A stretch of DNA of 24,423 bases from a virus: the IMG/VR virus record IMGVR_UViG_3300028025_001197, positions 1 to 24,423 of that record; one strand, given 5' to 3'. The position numbers and the translations under genes are program-made. Below, one piece after another: positions 5,758 through 14,457 of this stretch (within the stretch, counting starts at the first letter, position 1; every line of letters starts with the position of its first letter). The notes under the pieces were generated by a model. It made no database searches, was not told the DNA's origin, and worked only from the letters and a program-made list of their open reading frames with translations.

Positions 5758-7608
5758 TTAATTAAATCTAAATTCAGCATAAATATTACCAAATACTGGA
5801 TCAGCGGTTGTATCTCCGTCAATACCCATTAAGGCTACCCAAACATCACTCTTAGCTCCACTTGCCAAATCTATCCAAGATGTTGTAATAATTGTGTTAG
5901 TTGTATCAATCGCTACGCTTACCTCACTTGTGCCTATTGCTAAGTATGAAGATTCAGTAAATGGTGAGCCAGTTGTGGCTTGATATCTTACAAGTAATTT
6001 ACTACCCGTTGCTCCAGCAGTACCTTGCTTGTTAACGATTAGTCTGACTTGATTGTAAGCAGTCAAATCTATTTGAGTAACATAAGCACTTGATGAATCA
6101 AAGAACTGCAAGGTATTAGGCATATTAGACCAAGTGTTTGGCACTTCTGCACTAAATGCTAATCTTGTACTTCTTCCACTTGATGGATTAGATGTGATAA
6201 TATTACCAGTACTATCACAAGCAAGATAGGCAGTAGGAGTGCCAGTGAAACTTGATGCACTTGTATAAGCGTTTAATTGCATTTGACCAGTGCCACCTAT
6301 TTGAAACCTTTGAGCAGACCTTGTATAAATAGCAACTCTATCTGGAAGCAATGTTGCACCTCTACCAGTAATAACTAAACCACTAACATAACCATTTGTA
6401 CTACCACAACTTATTTCATAAGTATTTGCATCTAAAACTGTATGTATGCAATTAGCCGTTCCGCTTTGATATGTTTCTAATCTACCATTTGTTAAATCAG
6501 CGGATACCATAAATCCACTACCGCTTGTAGCTAGAGTACCACCATTAACTTGAAATTTAGAATTGGATATAGTACCACCAACAATAACACTACCCTCAAA
6601 GGCTACATTACCAGCGACTTCTGTTAGCCATCTAATAGCAGATCCGTTATAAAAAGATGTTCTACCAGTTGATGGGTGAGTTATGTATAAAGTGCTATTT
6701 ACAGAGTCTGTTAAGTAAAGAGATGTCCCAGTAGTAGCAGCTAAAACGTGTAGCTTCCCACTTAAGCCAGTTGCAGTTCCTATACCTACATTTGTACCAT
6801 TATCAAATATTAAACTATTTCCAACTGCACTTGATGAAGTAAATTTAGCAACGTAGTTAGTTGTTCCGCTACCAGCTATTCCACTAATTGCCTCCCATAC
6901 TGGTGCAGCACCATTAGTGCCATCGCCAGTCATTGACAAATATTTCTTGGTAGTTGTGGTGTTTGGTGCAAGTGATAATGGCGCACCAGCTGAATTAGAG
7001 TATATCATTTGCCCTAAAGCAGCCGAGAATGGGTTAGACATTCCACCTAAACCAACTAAGGTATAAGTAGGTACATTTAATGTATTACCAATTAATGTAG
7101 AAGAACCACTTGATCCCGTTGTAGTTAAATTGGTAATTCTATTGCTATATGCAACATCCCAATTTGATTGTGATGCAGTTGTTGGTATCGAATAACCAGC
7201 AGTAAAAGTAATAGCTAAAGTACCACTTGTAGTAATTGGACTACCAGTTACAGTAAGTCCAGTTGGTACTGATAATGCTACACTTGTTACAGTGCCAGTA
7301 TTCAAATCAGTCCAAGATGCCGTAAGTGTTGAGCCATCTTGCTCAGTTAATGTTAGAGTCTTTGTAGTTGTACCGCTTACGCCAATAGAAGTAAGACTCC
7401 TATTATAAGCCGTGTCCCACTGACCTTGCTTAGTTGTTGTTGGTAAAGCATACCCACTCGCAAAAGTAATAGCAAGAGTGCCACTACTTGTAATTGGTGA
7501 GCCACTAACTACAAAGCCAGTGGGAGCAGTAAGTGCCACAGACGTCACCGTACCGCTACCACTACCACTTGAAGGTATATAAGTTATGAGTGATTTATTT
7601 ATTCTCAC
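5758..7608 (-). CDS. Phage tail fibre protein (fibre 2, GTG start)
   Basis: The 616-residue protein is rich in Thr, Ser, Gly and Ala and almost free of Cys, as in extended beta-structured fibres. After a short N-terminus and a Ser-Gly linker it has two copies of a 50-residue unit (GTVTSVAL..., residues 19-68 and 105-154), each ending in a W-D-x-AY block, then a GIGT-type fibre repeat and a C-terminal beta-sandwich-like domain of about 130 residues starting near RSTRLAF, likely the receptor-binding part. The start is a GTG that abuts the stop of the preceding gene, and the residues after it fit. No S74-type chaperone is found at the C-terminus. It is probably the host-recognition fibre or a partner of the larger one. 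Confidence 0.8.
   Translation of the reverse strand: MRINKSLITYIPSSGSGSGTVTSVALTAPTGFVVSGSPITSSGTLAITFASGYALPTTTKQGQWDTAYNRSLTSIGVSGTTTKTLTLTEQDGSTLTASWTDLNTGTVTSVALSVPTGLTVTGSPITTSGTLAITFTAGYSIPTTASQSNWDVAYSNRITNLTTTGSSGSSTLIGNTLNVPTYTLVGLGGMSNPFSAALGQMIYSNSAGAPLSLAPNTTTTKKYLSMTGDGTNGAAPVWEAISGIAGSGTTNYVAKFTSSSAVGNSLIFDNGTNVGIGTATGLSGKLHVLAATTGTSLYLTDSVNSTLYITHPSTGRTSFYNGSAIRWLTEVAGNVAFEGSVIVGGTISNSKFQVNGGTLATSGSGFMVSADLTNGRLETYQSGTANCIHTVLDANTYEISCGSTNGYVSGLVITGRGATLLPDRVAIYTRSAQRFQIGGTGQMQLNAYTSASSFTGTPTAYLACDSTGNIITSNPSSGRSTRLAFSAEVPNTWSNMPNTLQFFDSSSAYVTQIDLTAYNQVRLIVNKQGTAGATGSKLLVRYQATTGSPFTESSYLAIGTSEVSVAIDTTNTIITTSWIDLASGAKSDVWVALMGIDGDTTADPVFGNIYAEFRFN
7147..7296 (-). repeat. Copy 2 of a 150-bp fibre-coding repeat
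   Basis: Residues 105-154 of fibre 2 repeat residues 19-68 (copy 1 at 7405..7554) with about three quarters of positions the same. Conserved blocks are GTVTSVAL, SGSPIT or TGSPIT, SGTLAITF and W-D-x-AY. The copies are separated by 108 bases coding for a different beta-rich stretch. Confidence 0.75.
7405..7554 (-). repeat. Copy 1 of a 150-bp fibre-coding repeat
   Basis: It encodes the first GTVTSVAL-to-WDTAY unit of fibre 2. The repeat unit is a widespread shaft module in fibres of Bacteroidota phages and gives a site for recombination between fibre genes. Confidence 0.75.
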
Positions 7609-7875
7609 TTAGATTATTGTAAGATTTAATTTAGATGCAATATAAACGTAAGCTTGTTCGTTAGAATTATCCCAGTCTATGTAATCTTGCCCATTCATAG
7701 TAACATTACCATTTGACAATGTAGCAACACTAACTCCATCAACTACTTCTTTAAGTTCGTAGAAGAATTGTGCAGTTGTAGCTAAATCATCAAAGATAAT
7801 TCTTGCATCAAGTTCACTTGCTTGTTTGCTTTGTCCGTTGTACCAGATAGATACTGGTTGAATTTGTACTCCCAT
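7609..7875 (-). CDS. Hypothetical protein between two fibre genes, 88 aa
   Basis: The 88-residue acidic product (MGVQIQPVSIWYNGQSKQAS at the N-terminus) appears to be a small alpha/beta protein with a Trp-Tyr-Asn-Gly element, a FFYELKEV helix and a C-terminal hydrophobic strand (YVYIASKLNLTII). No catalytic motif, signal peptide or membrane span is seen. It starts 12 bases after the large fibre gene and its TAA touches the GTG of the second fibre gene, so all three are certainly co-transcribed. A role as a fibre-attachment or baseplate part is likely from position only. Confidence 0.65.
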   Translation of the reverse strand: MGVQIQPVSIWYNGQSKQASELDARIIFDDLATTAQFFYELKEVVDGVSVATLSNGNVTMNGQDYIDWDNSNEQAYVYIASKLNLTII

Positions 7876-7887
7876 TTTTATTTGTTT

Positions 7888-10623
7888 TTAATATTCTACT
7901 TCAATTTGTCCTGATAAAATAACGTTTGATGGATTTGTTACCATTGCTGGTATTGCCAGTGATAATTCATAAACATCATTAGCACTTACTGAAATATTCA
8001 ACCCAGTCAAATTAACAGTAATTCTTGAACCAGTAAAAGCAAAAGTTGTTGTAGCTACACTTGTAAAACTACCAGCAGCACCAGTTGACTTAAATAGTGT
8101 TAAAGTGATAGGTTCAGATGTTGGTGATGAAAGAGAACGTAAAAATAAATATATACTTCGTATAGTTCCATTTCTACTAAATACACCAGAAACCAAACCT
8201 TGTGTTGTTGCTGCCGCAGATATACCAGCACCAAAATAATATGTTGTACTGTCAGCATACGTTGTACTACTATGCTGCACTACATAATTTTCATAATTAC
8301 TTGAACCACCATTAACCCAAGCAGAGCCATTATAGAATGACATTAAATTTAAGGTACTATCATATACCTGCAATCCCGTTGCTGGCGAAGTTATTGCTAA
8401 CTTTTGCGAGGTTGTCATTCTTGGAGGAAGAAAACCTTGTGTAGTAGCATCAACTTGTAATTTAGCTGAAGTGTTTGGTGTTATAGTTCCAATCCCTACA
8501 TTACCAGCTTGTGTAATAACTAAGTTTGTATTCCATGATGTTGCTATTCCTCCAGCTTCAGTAGCGGTAGACTGAAAAGCTATATAGTTTGCGTTATTTG
8601 TTAATCCACCTCCAGAACCAAATGGTGCAATTCTCCAAGATTCTAAAGAACCAGCTGTGTCGTATGCAGAACGTAATATTATTGCACCTGACCTACCTGC
8701 TGCACCTGTTGTGAAATTAATTACTAATGATTTTGCTTGAGCACTTGCATCACCAGTAACAGTTAATGTGCTTCCAATACTTGTTGCCCCCGTTATCTTC
8801 GCAGTGCCAGTGACTTGGAGACGTTCTCCGCTATCGGCAGCAGCAGCACCTACTCTAAAGTTTCCATTAGCGTAAAATTTAGCTACTTCTGTTGCGTTTG
8901 TTGTAATGATTAAAGGAATATTTGTCCTTGTACCGAAATATGTTTCGGTAGATGTATTGTTCCAAGAAGCAACACGAGTACCAGCAGTCATTAAATCAAT
9001 ATTACTACCATTTGTAGCATTGTTAACTGCAAGTGTTGTATATCCTGAAATAACAGTAGGCGTGTATGTACCAAAGCCAATATTACCAGAGGTATCAATA
9101 ATCATTCTTATTGCTCCACCAGCAGTTGTATCGCCTATAAAAAATCTATTTGAATCATTCCCAGTTGTAGAACCTCCAATACCTAACGTCATTTCCCTAC
9201 CACTTGCTCCAGTATTCTTAAAAATCATATAAGAATACCCAGCCGTTGAAGTACTTACAATTTGATGGTTCATTAAACCAGCACCAGTCAAAGTTGTATT
9301 ACCACCAAATGCAGTCGCACCAGTTACTCTTGCAGTACCAGTTACATCTAGGGTATTTGCTGGTGTATTTGTACCTATCCCTAATCTCGCATTCGTTGTA
9401 TCCCAAAAAAGGTTGTTATTCCCCCCTTGTGTAGTCGCACCAGTGAAGTAAGCAACTTGACCACTTGTTCCCGTTCCCGTTATTGGGTTGGTTAATGCGT
9501 TTTGTTTGCTATTGAATGTTGTCCAATCTGCACTGCTCAATAACCCTCTGTTCGTTCCACTCGCAGTAGGGATATTGAACGTATGTGTACTTGTAGCTGA
9601 ACTGATATTGAAATCAGTTCCACTTGAACCCGTTGCGAAGGTTTGGGTTGTTGCGTTTAGTCCGTTTAGACTTGTAATACCCACATCACTGCTCGGTGTC
9701 CAAATAGTGCCGTTATATTTAAGCACCTGACCATTAGTAGCACCAGTTGTATCTACATCGTGCAATTCGCCTAACTCCCATCCGTTCATCACCTTAACAT
9801 ACAACTTACCATTGTTTGCGTGAGCATATTCAACGTAACCAATAATAATAATATGGTTAGGAGCAACAGGTTTGATGTTAGTCAAAACACCAGCCGTAGT
9901 AGGACTCAAATATATCACATCACCATCTGCCCAAGTTTCGCCTTGTAACGAACCCGTAGTATTAATATTTTCTAACTGACCAACAGTGATAATAAATCCT
10001 TCTTGGTTGGTTGCTATTGTCTCTGTAACAAGTCCTATCGTATCTGCACTATTATTATCATTGTTCGCTTGTGCTAAAGCTATCGCTAATCTTTGACCTT
10101 GTGCGCCACTAACCCTAACCGCTTGATAGGCTGCCTTAGTTAGTGTTTGGTTAGGACTAACCTTATTAACCACCCTTGCTACCAAGTCCACACCATTCTT
10201 CAAAATAACACTACCACCTTTAAGGGTTGTCTCGCTACTACCTATCGTATCGTTCCATCTTGTTGTACCAACCGCTGCCGTTCCAGTAGGAGATGTGTCT
10301 AATGTCATCTGTCCAGCCTTCAACTCATACTCACCTAAGTCAACATTTGTAGTAGCACCCGTGTAAGGTACATAACCAGTTAAAGAAGGAAATGTAGCTA
10401 AACTGCCATCACCTCTAAGATATTGTGAGGTTGTTCCCGTTGGGTCATCAAACTTAGCGTTTAATGCGTTCTGCAAATCAGTCTGGTTGCTTAAAGTACC
10501 AGTAATACTACCCCATTCTCCTCCACCACTATTAGGTGCTTCGTATGAAATATTTATATAAGTAGCCGATATGGTTTCGCTTACGTAAACATCCGTTACG
10601 TTATATGTTACTTTTATTGTCAT
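7888..10623 (-). CDS. Large phage tail fibre protein (fibre 1)
   Basis: The 911-residue protein is the largest in the window. A short N-terminal beta region (1-30) and Gly-rich linker lead to trimeric-fibre motifs (LSNQTDLQNALNAKFDD, 44-60; QYLRGDGSLATF, 68-79). An extended domain with regular beta strands follows (about 130-285), then ATSTHTFNIPTASGTNRGLL (343-362) with the W-T-T-F-NSKQNAL block. Four GIGT-type modules come next (415-430, 514-520, 588-606, 709-724), each with LDVTG or LQV. A C-terminal jelly-roll-like domain (about 777-911) is the likely receptor-binding head. No S74 autochaperone is present. Such modular fibres determine host range. It begins after a one-base gap from the BppU-like gene. 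Confidence 0.85.
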   Translation of the reverse strand: MTIKVTYNVTDVYVSETISATYINISYEAPNSGGGEWGSITGTLSNQTDLQNALNAKFDDPTGTTSQYLRGDGSLATFPSLTGYVPYTGATTNVDLGEYELKAGQMTLDTSPTGTAAVGTTRWNDTIGSSETTLKGGSVILKNGVDLVARVVNKVSPNQTLTKAAYQAVRVSGAQGQRLAIALAQANNDNNSADTIGLVTETIATNQEGFIITVGQLENINTTGSLQGETWADGDVIYLSPTTAGVLTNIKPVAPNHIIIIGYVEYAHANNGKLYVKVMNGWELGELHDVDTTGATNGQVLKYNGTIWTPSSDVGITSLNGLNATTQTFATGSSGTDFNISSATSTHTFNIPTASGTNRGLLSSADWTTFNSKQNALTNPITGTGTSGQVAYFTGATTQGGNNNLFWDTTNARLGIGTNTPANTLDVTGTARVTGATAFGGNTTLTGAGLMNHQIVSTSTAGYSYMIFKNTGASGREMTLGIGGSTTGNDSNRFFIGDTTAGGAIRMIIDTSGNIGFGTYTPTVISGYTTLAVNNATNGSNIDLMTAGTRVASWNNTSTETYFGTRTNIPLIITTNATEVAKFYANGNFRVGAAAADSGERLQVTGTAKITGATSIGSTLTVTGDASAQAKSLVINFTTGAAGRSGAIILRSAYDTAGSLESWRIAPFGSGGGLTNNANYIAFQSTATEAGGIATSWNTNLVITQAGNVGIGTITPNTSAKLQVDATTQGFLPPRMTTSQKLAITSPATGLQVYDSTLNLMSFYNGSAWVNGGSSNYENYVVQHSSTTYADSTTYYFGAGISAAATTQGLVSGVFSRNGTIRSIYLFLRSLSSPTSEPITLTLFKSTGAAGSFTSVATTTFAFTGSRITVNLTGLNISVSANDVYELSLAIPAMVTNPSNVILSGQIEVEY

Positions 10624-10624
10624 T

Positions 10625-10960
10625 TTATGATGTTATTTGGTCTAACACTTGAACGTATCCATTCATATAAGTAAACGTGCCAGATGGATTAGTAACTTGC
10701 AAGTCATAAGCGAACTCGCCAACACTATAAGTAGCCGTAGTAACACTTGACAAGGTAACACTTCTCTCATTCGTAGCACCTACTACAAAGTCGGCATTAT
10801 TCCAAGTGAACTGAGTAGCACCAGCACTATTCTTAGCCATTAACTTAAATGTCCAGGTACTTACATTTATAGCAGTGGTCTCACACTCATCACTATAAAA
10901 CTTCAAGTTCATATTGTAAGTGTCACCTCTTCTAATAGCTTTTAAATTATGTTCGCTCAT
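10625..10960 (-). CDS. BppU N-terminal-like baseplate/fibre attachment protein
   Basis: The 111-residue protein has an RGDTYNMNLKFYSDE start (11-25), a TWTFKLMAK strand (35-43) and a TATYSVGEFAYDLQV segment (75-89). This is the pattern of the Ig-like N-terminal domain of lactococcal baseplate protein BppU and related small phage proteins, which attach fibres to the tail tip. The rest of BppU is missing, so this is a stand-alone domain. It lies just before the large fibre gene, which supports an adaptor role. Its ATG overlaps the end of the coiled-coil membrane protein gene by four bases. The family assignment is from pattern only. Confidence 0.6.
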   Translation of the reverse strand: MSEHNLKAIRRGDTYNMNLKFYSDECETTAINVSTWTFKLMAKNSAGATQFTWNNADFVVGATNERSVTLSSVTTATYSVGEFAYDLQVTNPSGTFTYMNGYVQVLDQITS

Positions 10961-11178
10961 TGTCTATCTGCTTTATCTTTTAATTTTAATTGTATGTCTT
11001 GCAAAGCATCAAAAATCTTCCCTAACTTCTCACCAATCTCATCCTCCTTCTTCTCTAGGGTGCGGACACGAAGATCAAGTTCTCTCAACTTAATCTTCAT
11101 ATCCGTAAACATCTTCGACAATGCCATTGCAAATGCAATAGTCTGAATAATAATTGTCACAATCACCCCTTGCTCCAT
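10957..11178 (-). CDS. Membrane-anchored coiled-coil protein, possible holin partner
   Basis: The 73-residue protein has an N-terminal membrane segment (GVIVTIIIQTIAFAMALSKM, 4-23) followed by one long charged coiled coil (LRELDLRVRTLEKKEDEIGE and on, 32-70). The sizes resemble XhlA-type lysis accessory proteins, but with the membrane segment at the opposite end. It follows the holin-like gene, and both lie upstream of the fibre genes. A lysis role is plausible; a structural anchor is an alternative. Confidence 0.5.
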   Translation of the reverse strand: MEQGVIVTIIIQTIAFAMALSKMFTDMKIKLRELDLRVRTLEKKEDEIGEKLGKIFDALQDIQLKLKDKADRQ

Positions 11179-11183
11179 CTCAA

Positions 11184-11342
11184 TTACTTTTTAGCATCTT
11201 GAGCAAAAATGCCAACTAATAGCATTCCTATACCAGCTAAGACCATTTTCCAATCTTGAGCCAAAGCACCTTCCCAAATCATTGGCAATCCAGCTACTGC
11301 TCCAAAAAGGCTTGTCTTTACGTTTTCCATCATTTGTTTCAT
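11184..11342 (-). CDS. Small holin-like membrane protein, 52 aa
   Basis: A 52-codon ORF runs from ATG 11342..11340 to TAA 11186..11184 and fills the only sizeable gap in the tail region. After a short polar start the product has two hydrophobic segments, SLFGAVAGLPMIWEGALA (11-28) and MVLAGIGMLLVGIFA (33-47), and ends in the charged tail QDAKK. Two segments in a very short chain fit a class II-like holin, and the genome needs one because the endolysin has no signal peptide. Very similar short proteins are found in Bacteroidota phages near tail genes. The second segment is the only strongly membrane-spanning one, so the topology is uncertain. Confidence 0.55.
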   Translation of the reverse strand: MKQMMENVKTSLFGAVAGLPMIWEGALAQDWKMVLAGIGMLLVGIFAQDAKK

Positions 11343-11353
11343 AATTATTAAAT

Positions 11354-11965
11354 TTATATTGTTATATATGCCGCCACGACACTTGTGCCGTTGAGCGATG
11401 AACCTAAATTGATTACTGGACCAGCACTAACAGTATAATTATAATACCATTTACCACCATAACCAACCGCAACAAGTTTGTGAGTAGATGTGCTACGAGC
11501 CGTAATAGTTCCACCAGAAACAGTGTAAGTATCAACAGTAGTTATTTCAGTAAAAGGTCCAGTACCTTGTAGAGTATAAGAGTATTGACCAAAGTTACCA
11601 ACATTTGAGTCAAGTGACAAACTTGTTATTACACAATTAAATTTAAAGATTTTATAGTTATTCTGAGCATCAATTATGTCTAAATAGCCAATATATGTAG
11701 TATCAGTTGATTCTATAAATGGCTCGAAAAATGTGATAGGATGCAAATTGCTTTCTACCAATTTTACCAACCCACTACCACTAATAGTATAGGTCTTTCT
11801 GCCCTTAATATATTGCCTATAAGCACTATTAACTTTTGGAGCTAATTCTATTGTCTCAGCACTTATTGTTAAATTAGCATCTTTAGCACAAGCAAAAGGG
11901 TAAACTCCACCACTTTCATTTGTGAGTGCTAATATTAAACCTTCTGCTTTTACTGCGTCTGCCAT
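11354..11965 (-). CDS. Second tail-tube-like protein with C-terminal extension
   Basis: The first 140 residues look like a TP901-1-type major tail protein: PFACAKDANLTISAETIELA (23-42), YIKGRKTYTISGSGLVKLVE (52-71), and a final strand pair with GQYSYTLQGTGPF (about 125-137). This fits the SAETID-x-T and G-x-x-W-x-IS-x-x-GL pattern of the family. The last 65 residues form a separate Thr/Ser-rich beta domain. The main tail tube is probably the protein at 16835..17275, encoded in the standard place; this one follows the tail-hub gene. It may be a distal-tail or tube-end component with a tube fold. Its ATG shares a base with the stop of the tail-hub gene. Confidence 0.6.
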   Translation of the reverse strand: MADAVKAEGLILALTNESGGVYPFACAKDANLTISAETIELAPKVNSAYRQYIKGRKTYTISGSGLVKLVESNLHPITFFEPFIESTDTTYIGYLDIIDAQNNYKIFKFNCVITSLSLDSNVGNFGQYSYTLQGTGPFTEITTVDTYTVSGGTITARSTSTHKLVAVGYGGKWYYNYTVSAGPVINLGSSLNGTSVVAAYITI

Positions 11966-14457
11966 TATTTATATATATATTTATCTGTATAAGTGTCGTA
12001 ATTTAAAGCATTTGGAACAGAATAATTATTAACTTGGAAACTTCCTGAAGTAAATTGAATACTATCTAATGTCTTTCCAACTTGTGTTGCACTAAAAGTT
12101 ATTTCAAAAATATCATTAGGGTTTATAGTAATTGTTCCAGATGGTGACAAGTTAAATGTAAATGCTTGTGGATTAACATTGACTGGATAAGTTTGAGTCT
12201 TTATTGTTGTGCCATTTTGCTTCACTAAGAAACTTGTGGCAACTGGTAAAGTACCAGTAGTTTGTATAATATTACCACTAAGCGAAATGGTTATTGCATT
12301 GGTAATTGTCTGCGCTCCACTATAAATAATTTTGTTATCACCAGTAACTATAAAGTCGGTATTTGATCCAGTTAAAAAAGGAACAGATTGACTGCCCGTA
12401 TATGTTCCAGTTTTTACCAATGCACTAAATGACCTAGTTACTGCTGCGCTCCCATCTCTATCATTATCCCAAACTTCTTCAAGCGTTGCAGTCCAAGTTG
12501 CTGATGCAAAGTCTATCTCTTTAAGATTGGCTATATAATATATTTTATTAGGGTCATCATCCATAAATCTAATTGTATTTATTAGACCTATTGGCACCCT
12601 CAAAGTATCTTCCCAAGTCAAACCATAAAAGTTCGCATCAATCTTATTTCTATTGTACCTATTGTGTGACCAGTGTGTGATTGCATTTTGCTTCCTAAAT
12701 GCTTGTCTTTCTCCAATATATCTCAACCTAAACCAATTATTATCTGTTGGTGTTATTGGTGATTTTAATTGAACATTTCCACTAACTATCTCCGATTCAA
12801 ATATACATCCTCTATACGCTTGAGTTAATTGGTCATCAAAGTATATTTGCCTACGAGCTTTCTCTAGTGCAGTGTTATTTTTAGTAAATGTTGCTTCTAC
12901 TTTCTCTAATCCAAGCTCAAATTGGTCAAATCTATTGTAAACAGAAAAATCAAAGTTTTTAATTTTTATTACTTGCCCACTTACCCAAGTTGTTAATGTA
13001 ACATCACAAACAAAATAAAAATATAATTGTCCGTTATTTGGTAATGGGTATGATTCAACTTCAAGCGTATTCCATTCGGTTTCAATAATATTCTCTGCGC
13101 TTCCGAAATTAACTAGCATAGCTTGAGCAAGTGGCGAACCGCTCCATTGTCCATCGCTTACTAGAAAGAAATTTCCAGTATCTGTAACTAATTTAGCATA
13201 AGCTACCCTTGTAGGATATATCGTTGCCGAACCTGGGAAAGCATCACTAAATTGCATCTCAAATGATAGCCTTAATCTTTCGCCAGCATACACATTAATT
13301 GGCTCTGATTCAATCATATAATCCTCTGGTGCCACATTATTTAAGTCTTGTGGAATGATAACATAATTGTCAATGATAGGACCAGTTATTGATGTATATT
13401 CTTCATTACGATAAAAGTTAACCGCAGTAACTGGTGTATTAGATACTGGATCTCCTTTTACAAATGTCCAATTATCAACCTCGTACTGCTTGAGTGTTGG
13501 TTGCTCTAGTATTAATGCACCTCTTACAAATGAGCTATTATTAATTACCTCAACAAACCTATCATAATTAAATTCAACAATATCTTGATTAGTTAACCTC
13601 TTAATAAATCTTAGCATTTGCGGTGAGATTGGCTTTATGTCATATCCAACACCAACTTGCAAATCAAATCTTTTATTATATGTAATAGGTAAATTTGGAG
13701 GAGTGTCAACAAATAATACTTTTAAATTAGATGTTGATGGAGCATATAATTCTTCAATCCTCATAATATTCCAAAAACCACGATACATAAATATATTTTG
13801 GTTAAATGAAATATTAATTTTTTCTAACACATCATACGAGCTTTCATATATACTTGGCTCAGTCTCAAACGTCTTAGGGTCAATGTATGCTTGATTAAGT
13901 GATATATTAGGATAAGTTGTACTCATACTATCGTGGTACAAATTATTTATTACTTGATACTTGTCCCATCCTAAAGCAGTCCCACCAGTGGTATATTGAA
14001 TCATATCAATAACCTTCTGCTTAGAAGTTACTTCTACACCACTATTGCTAAATAAAATGTCTTTTAACTTTCCAAATCCATCAGTTGCCGTAATGGTGAT
14101 GAGATGGTTTTGATCTTGCCACTCTTCACGATAATCAGACTGCATAACATACCCAGTCCAATAAACTTCTGATAAATTATAATAATAAAAATATATTTGA
14201 ATATCCGTATCACTTGTAGCCAAAAAATCTTCAAGTTTACTTCCAGTAGCACTAGCTAATATTTCTATCTCTGCTAATTGCGCTCTAATTGGCTTATATA
14301 TATCTTCCTCAGTATTAAACTCTTTTAAGACAAATGGTCTTGCGCCAGCAGTTAATGTTGTAACTGAACCAGTGTATCCTTCATAATATAAAGATACCCT
14401 AGCTTGATAGCCTTCAAGACTATAAAAATCTATTCTATATTTCTCTTGTTTAGCCAA
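11965..14457 (-). CDS. Large tail-hub / tail-tip protein
   Basis: The 830-residue protein follows the tape measure gene, the place of distal tail and tail-associated proteins in siphoviruses. Its N-terminal 150 residues (KYRIDFYSLEGYQARVSLYY at the start, then ITATDGFGKLKDILF near 120) resemble tail-hub domains of the gp27/Tal type. The middle part is alpha/beta with many aromatic residues, and the last 150 residues are a Thr/Ser-rich beta domain that may bind carbohydrate. No lytic or peptidase motif was recognised. The gene overlaps the tape measure gene by 8 bases. The hub role is inferred from position and pattern. Confidence 0.65.
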   Translation of the reverse strand: MAKQEKYRIDFYSLEGYQARVSLYYEGYTGSVTTLTAGARPFVLKEFNTEEDIYKPIRAQLAEIEILASATGSKLEDFLATSDTDIQIYFYYYNLSEVYWTGYVMQSDYREEWQDQNHLITITATDGFGKLKDILFSNSGVEVTSKQKVIDMIQYTTGGTALGWDKYQVINNLYHDSMSTTYPNISLNQAYIDPKTFETEPSIYESSYDVLEKINISFNQNIFMYRGFWNIMRIEELYAPSTSNLKVLFVDTPPNLPITYNKRFDLQVGVGYDIKPISPQMLRFIKRLTNQDIVEFNYDRFVEVINNSSFVRGALILEQPTLKQYEVDNWTFVKGDPVSNTPVTAVNFYRNEEYTSITGPIIDNYVIIPQDLNNVAPEDYMIESEPINVYAGERLRLSFEMQFSDAFPGSATIYPTRVAYAKLVTDTGNFFLVSDGQWSGSPLAQAMLVNFGSAENIIETEWNTLEVESYPLPNNGQLYFYFVCDVTLTTWVSGQVIKIKNFDFSVYNRFDQFELGLEKVEATFTKNNTALEKARRQIYFDDQLTQAYRGCIFESEIVSGNVQLKSPITPTDNNWFRLRYIGERQAFRKQNAITHWSHNRYNRNKIDANFYGLTWEDTLRVPIGLINTIRFMDDDPNKIYYIANLKEIDFASATWTATLEEVWDNDRDGSAAVTRSFSALVKTGTYTGSQSVPFLTGSNTDFIVTGDNKIIYSGAQTITNAITISLSGNIIQTTGTLPVATSFLVKQNGTTIKTQTYPVNVNPQAFTFNLSPSGTITINPNDIFEITFSATQVGKTLDSIQFTSGSFQVNNYSVPNALNYDTYTDKYIYK

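Noticed and set aside
7147-7554. Repeats as a CRISPR array or diversity-generating retroelement
   Set aside because: The repeats are imperfect 150-base protein-coding units with no short regular spacers, and no reverse transcriptase or template repeat is visible.
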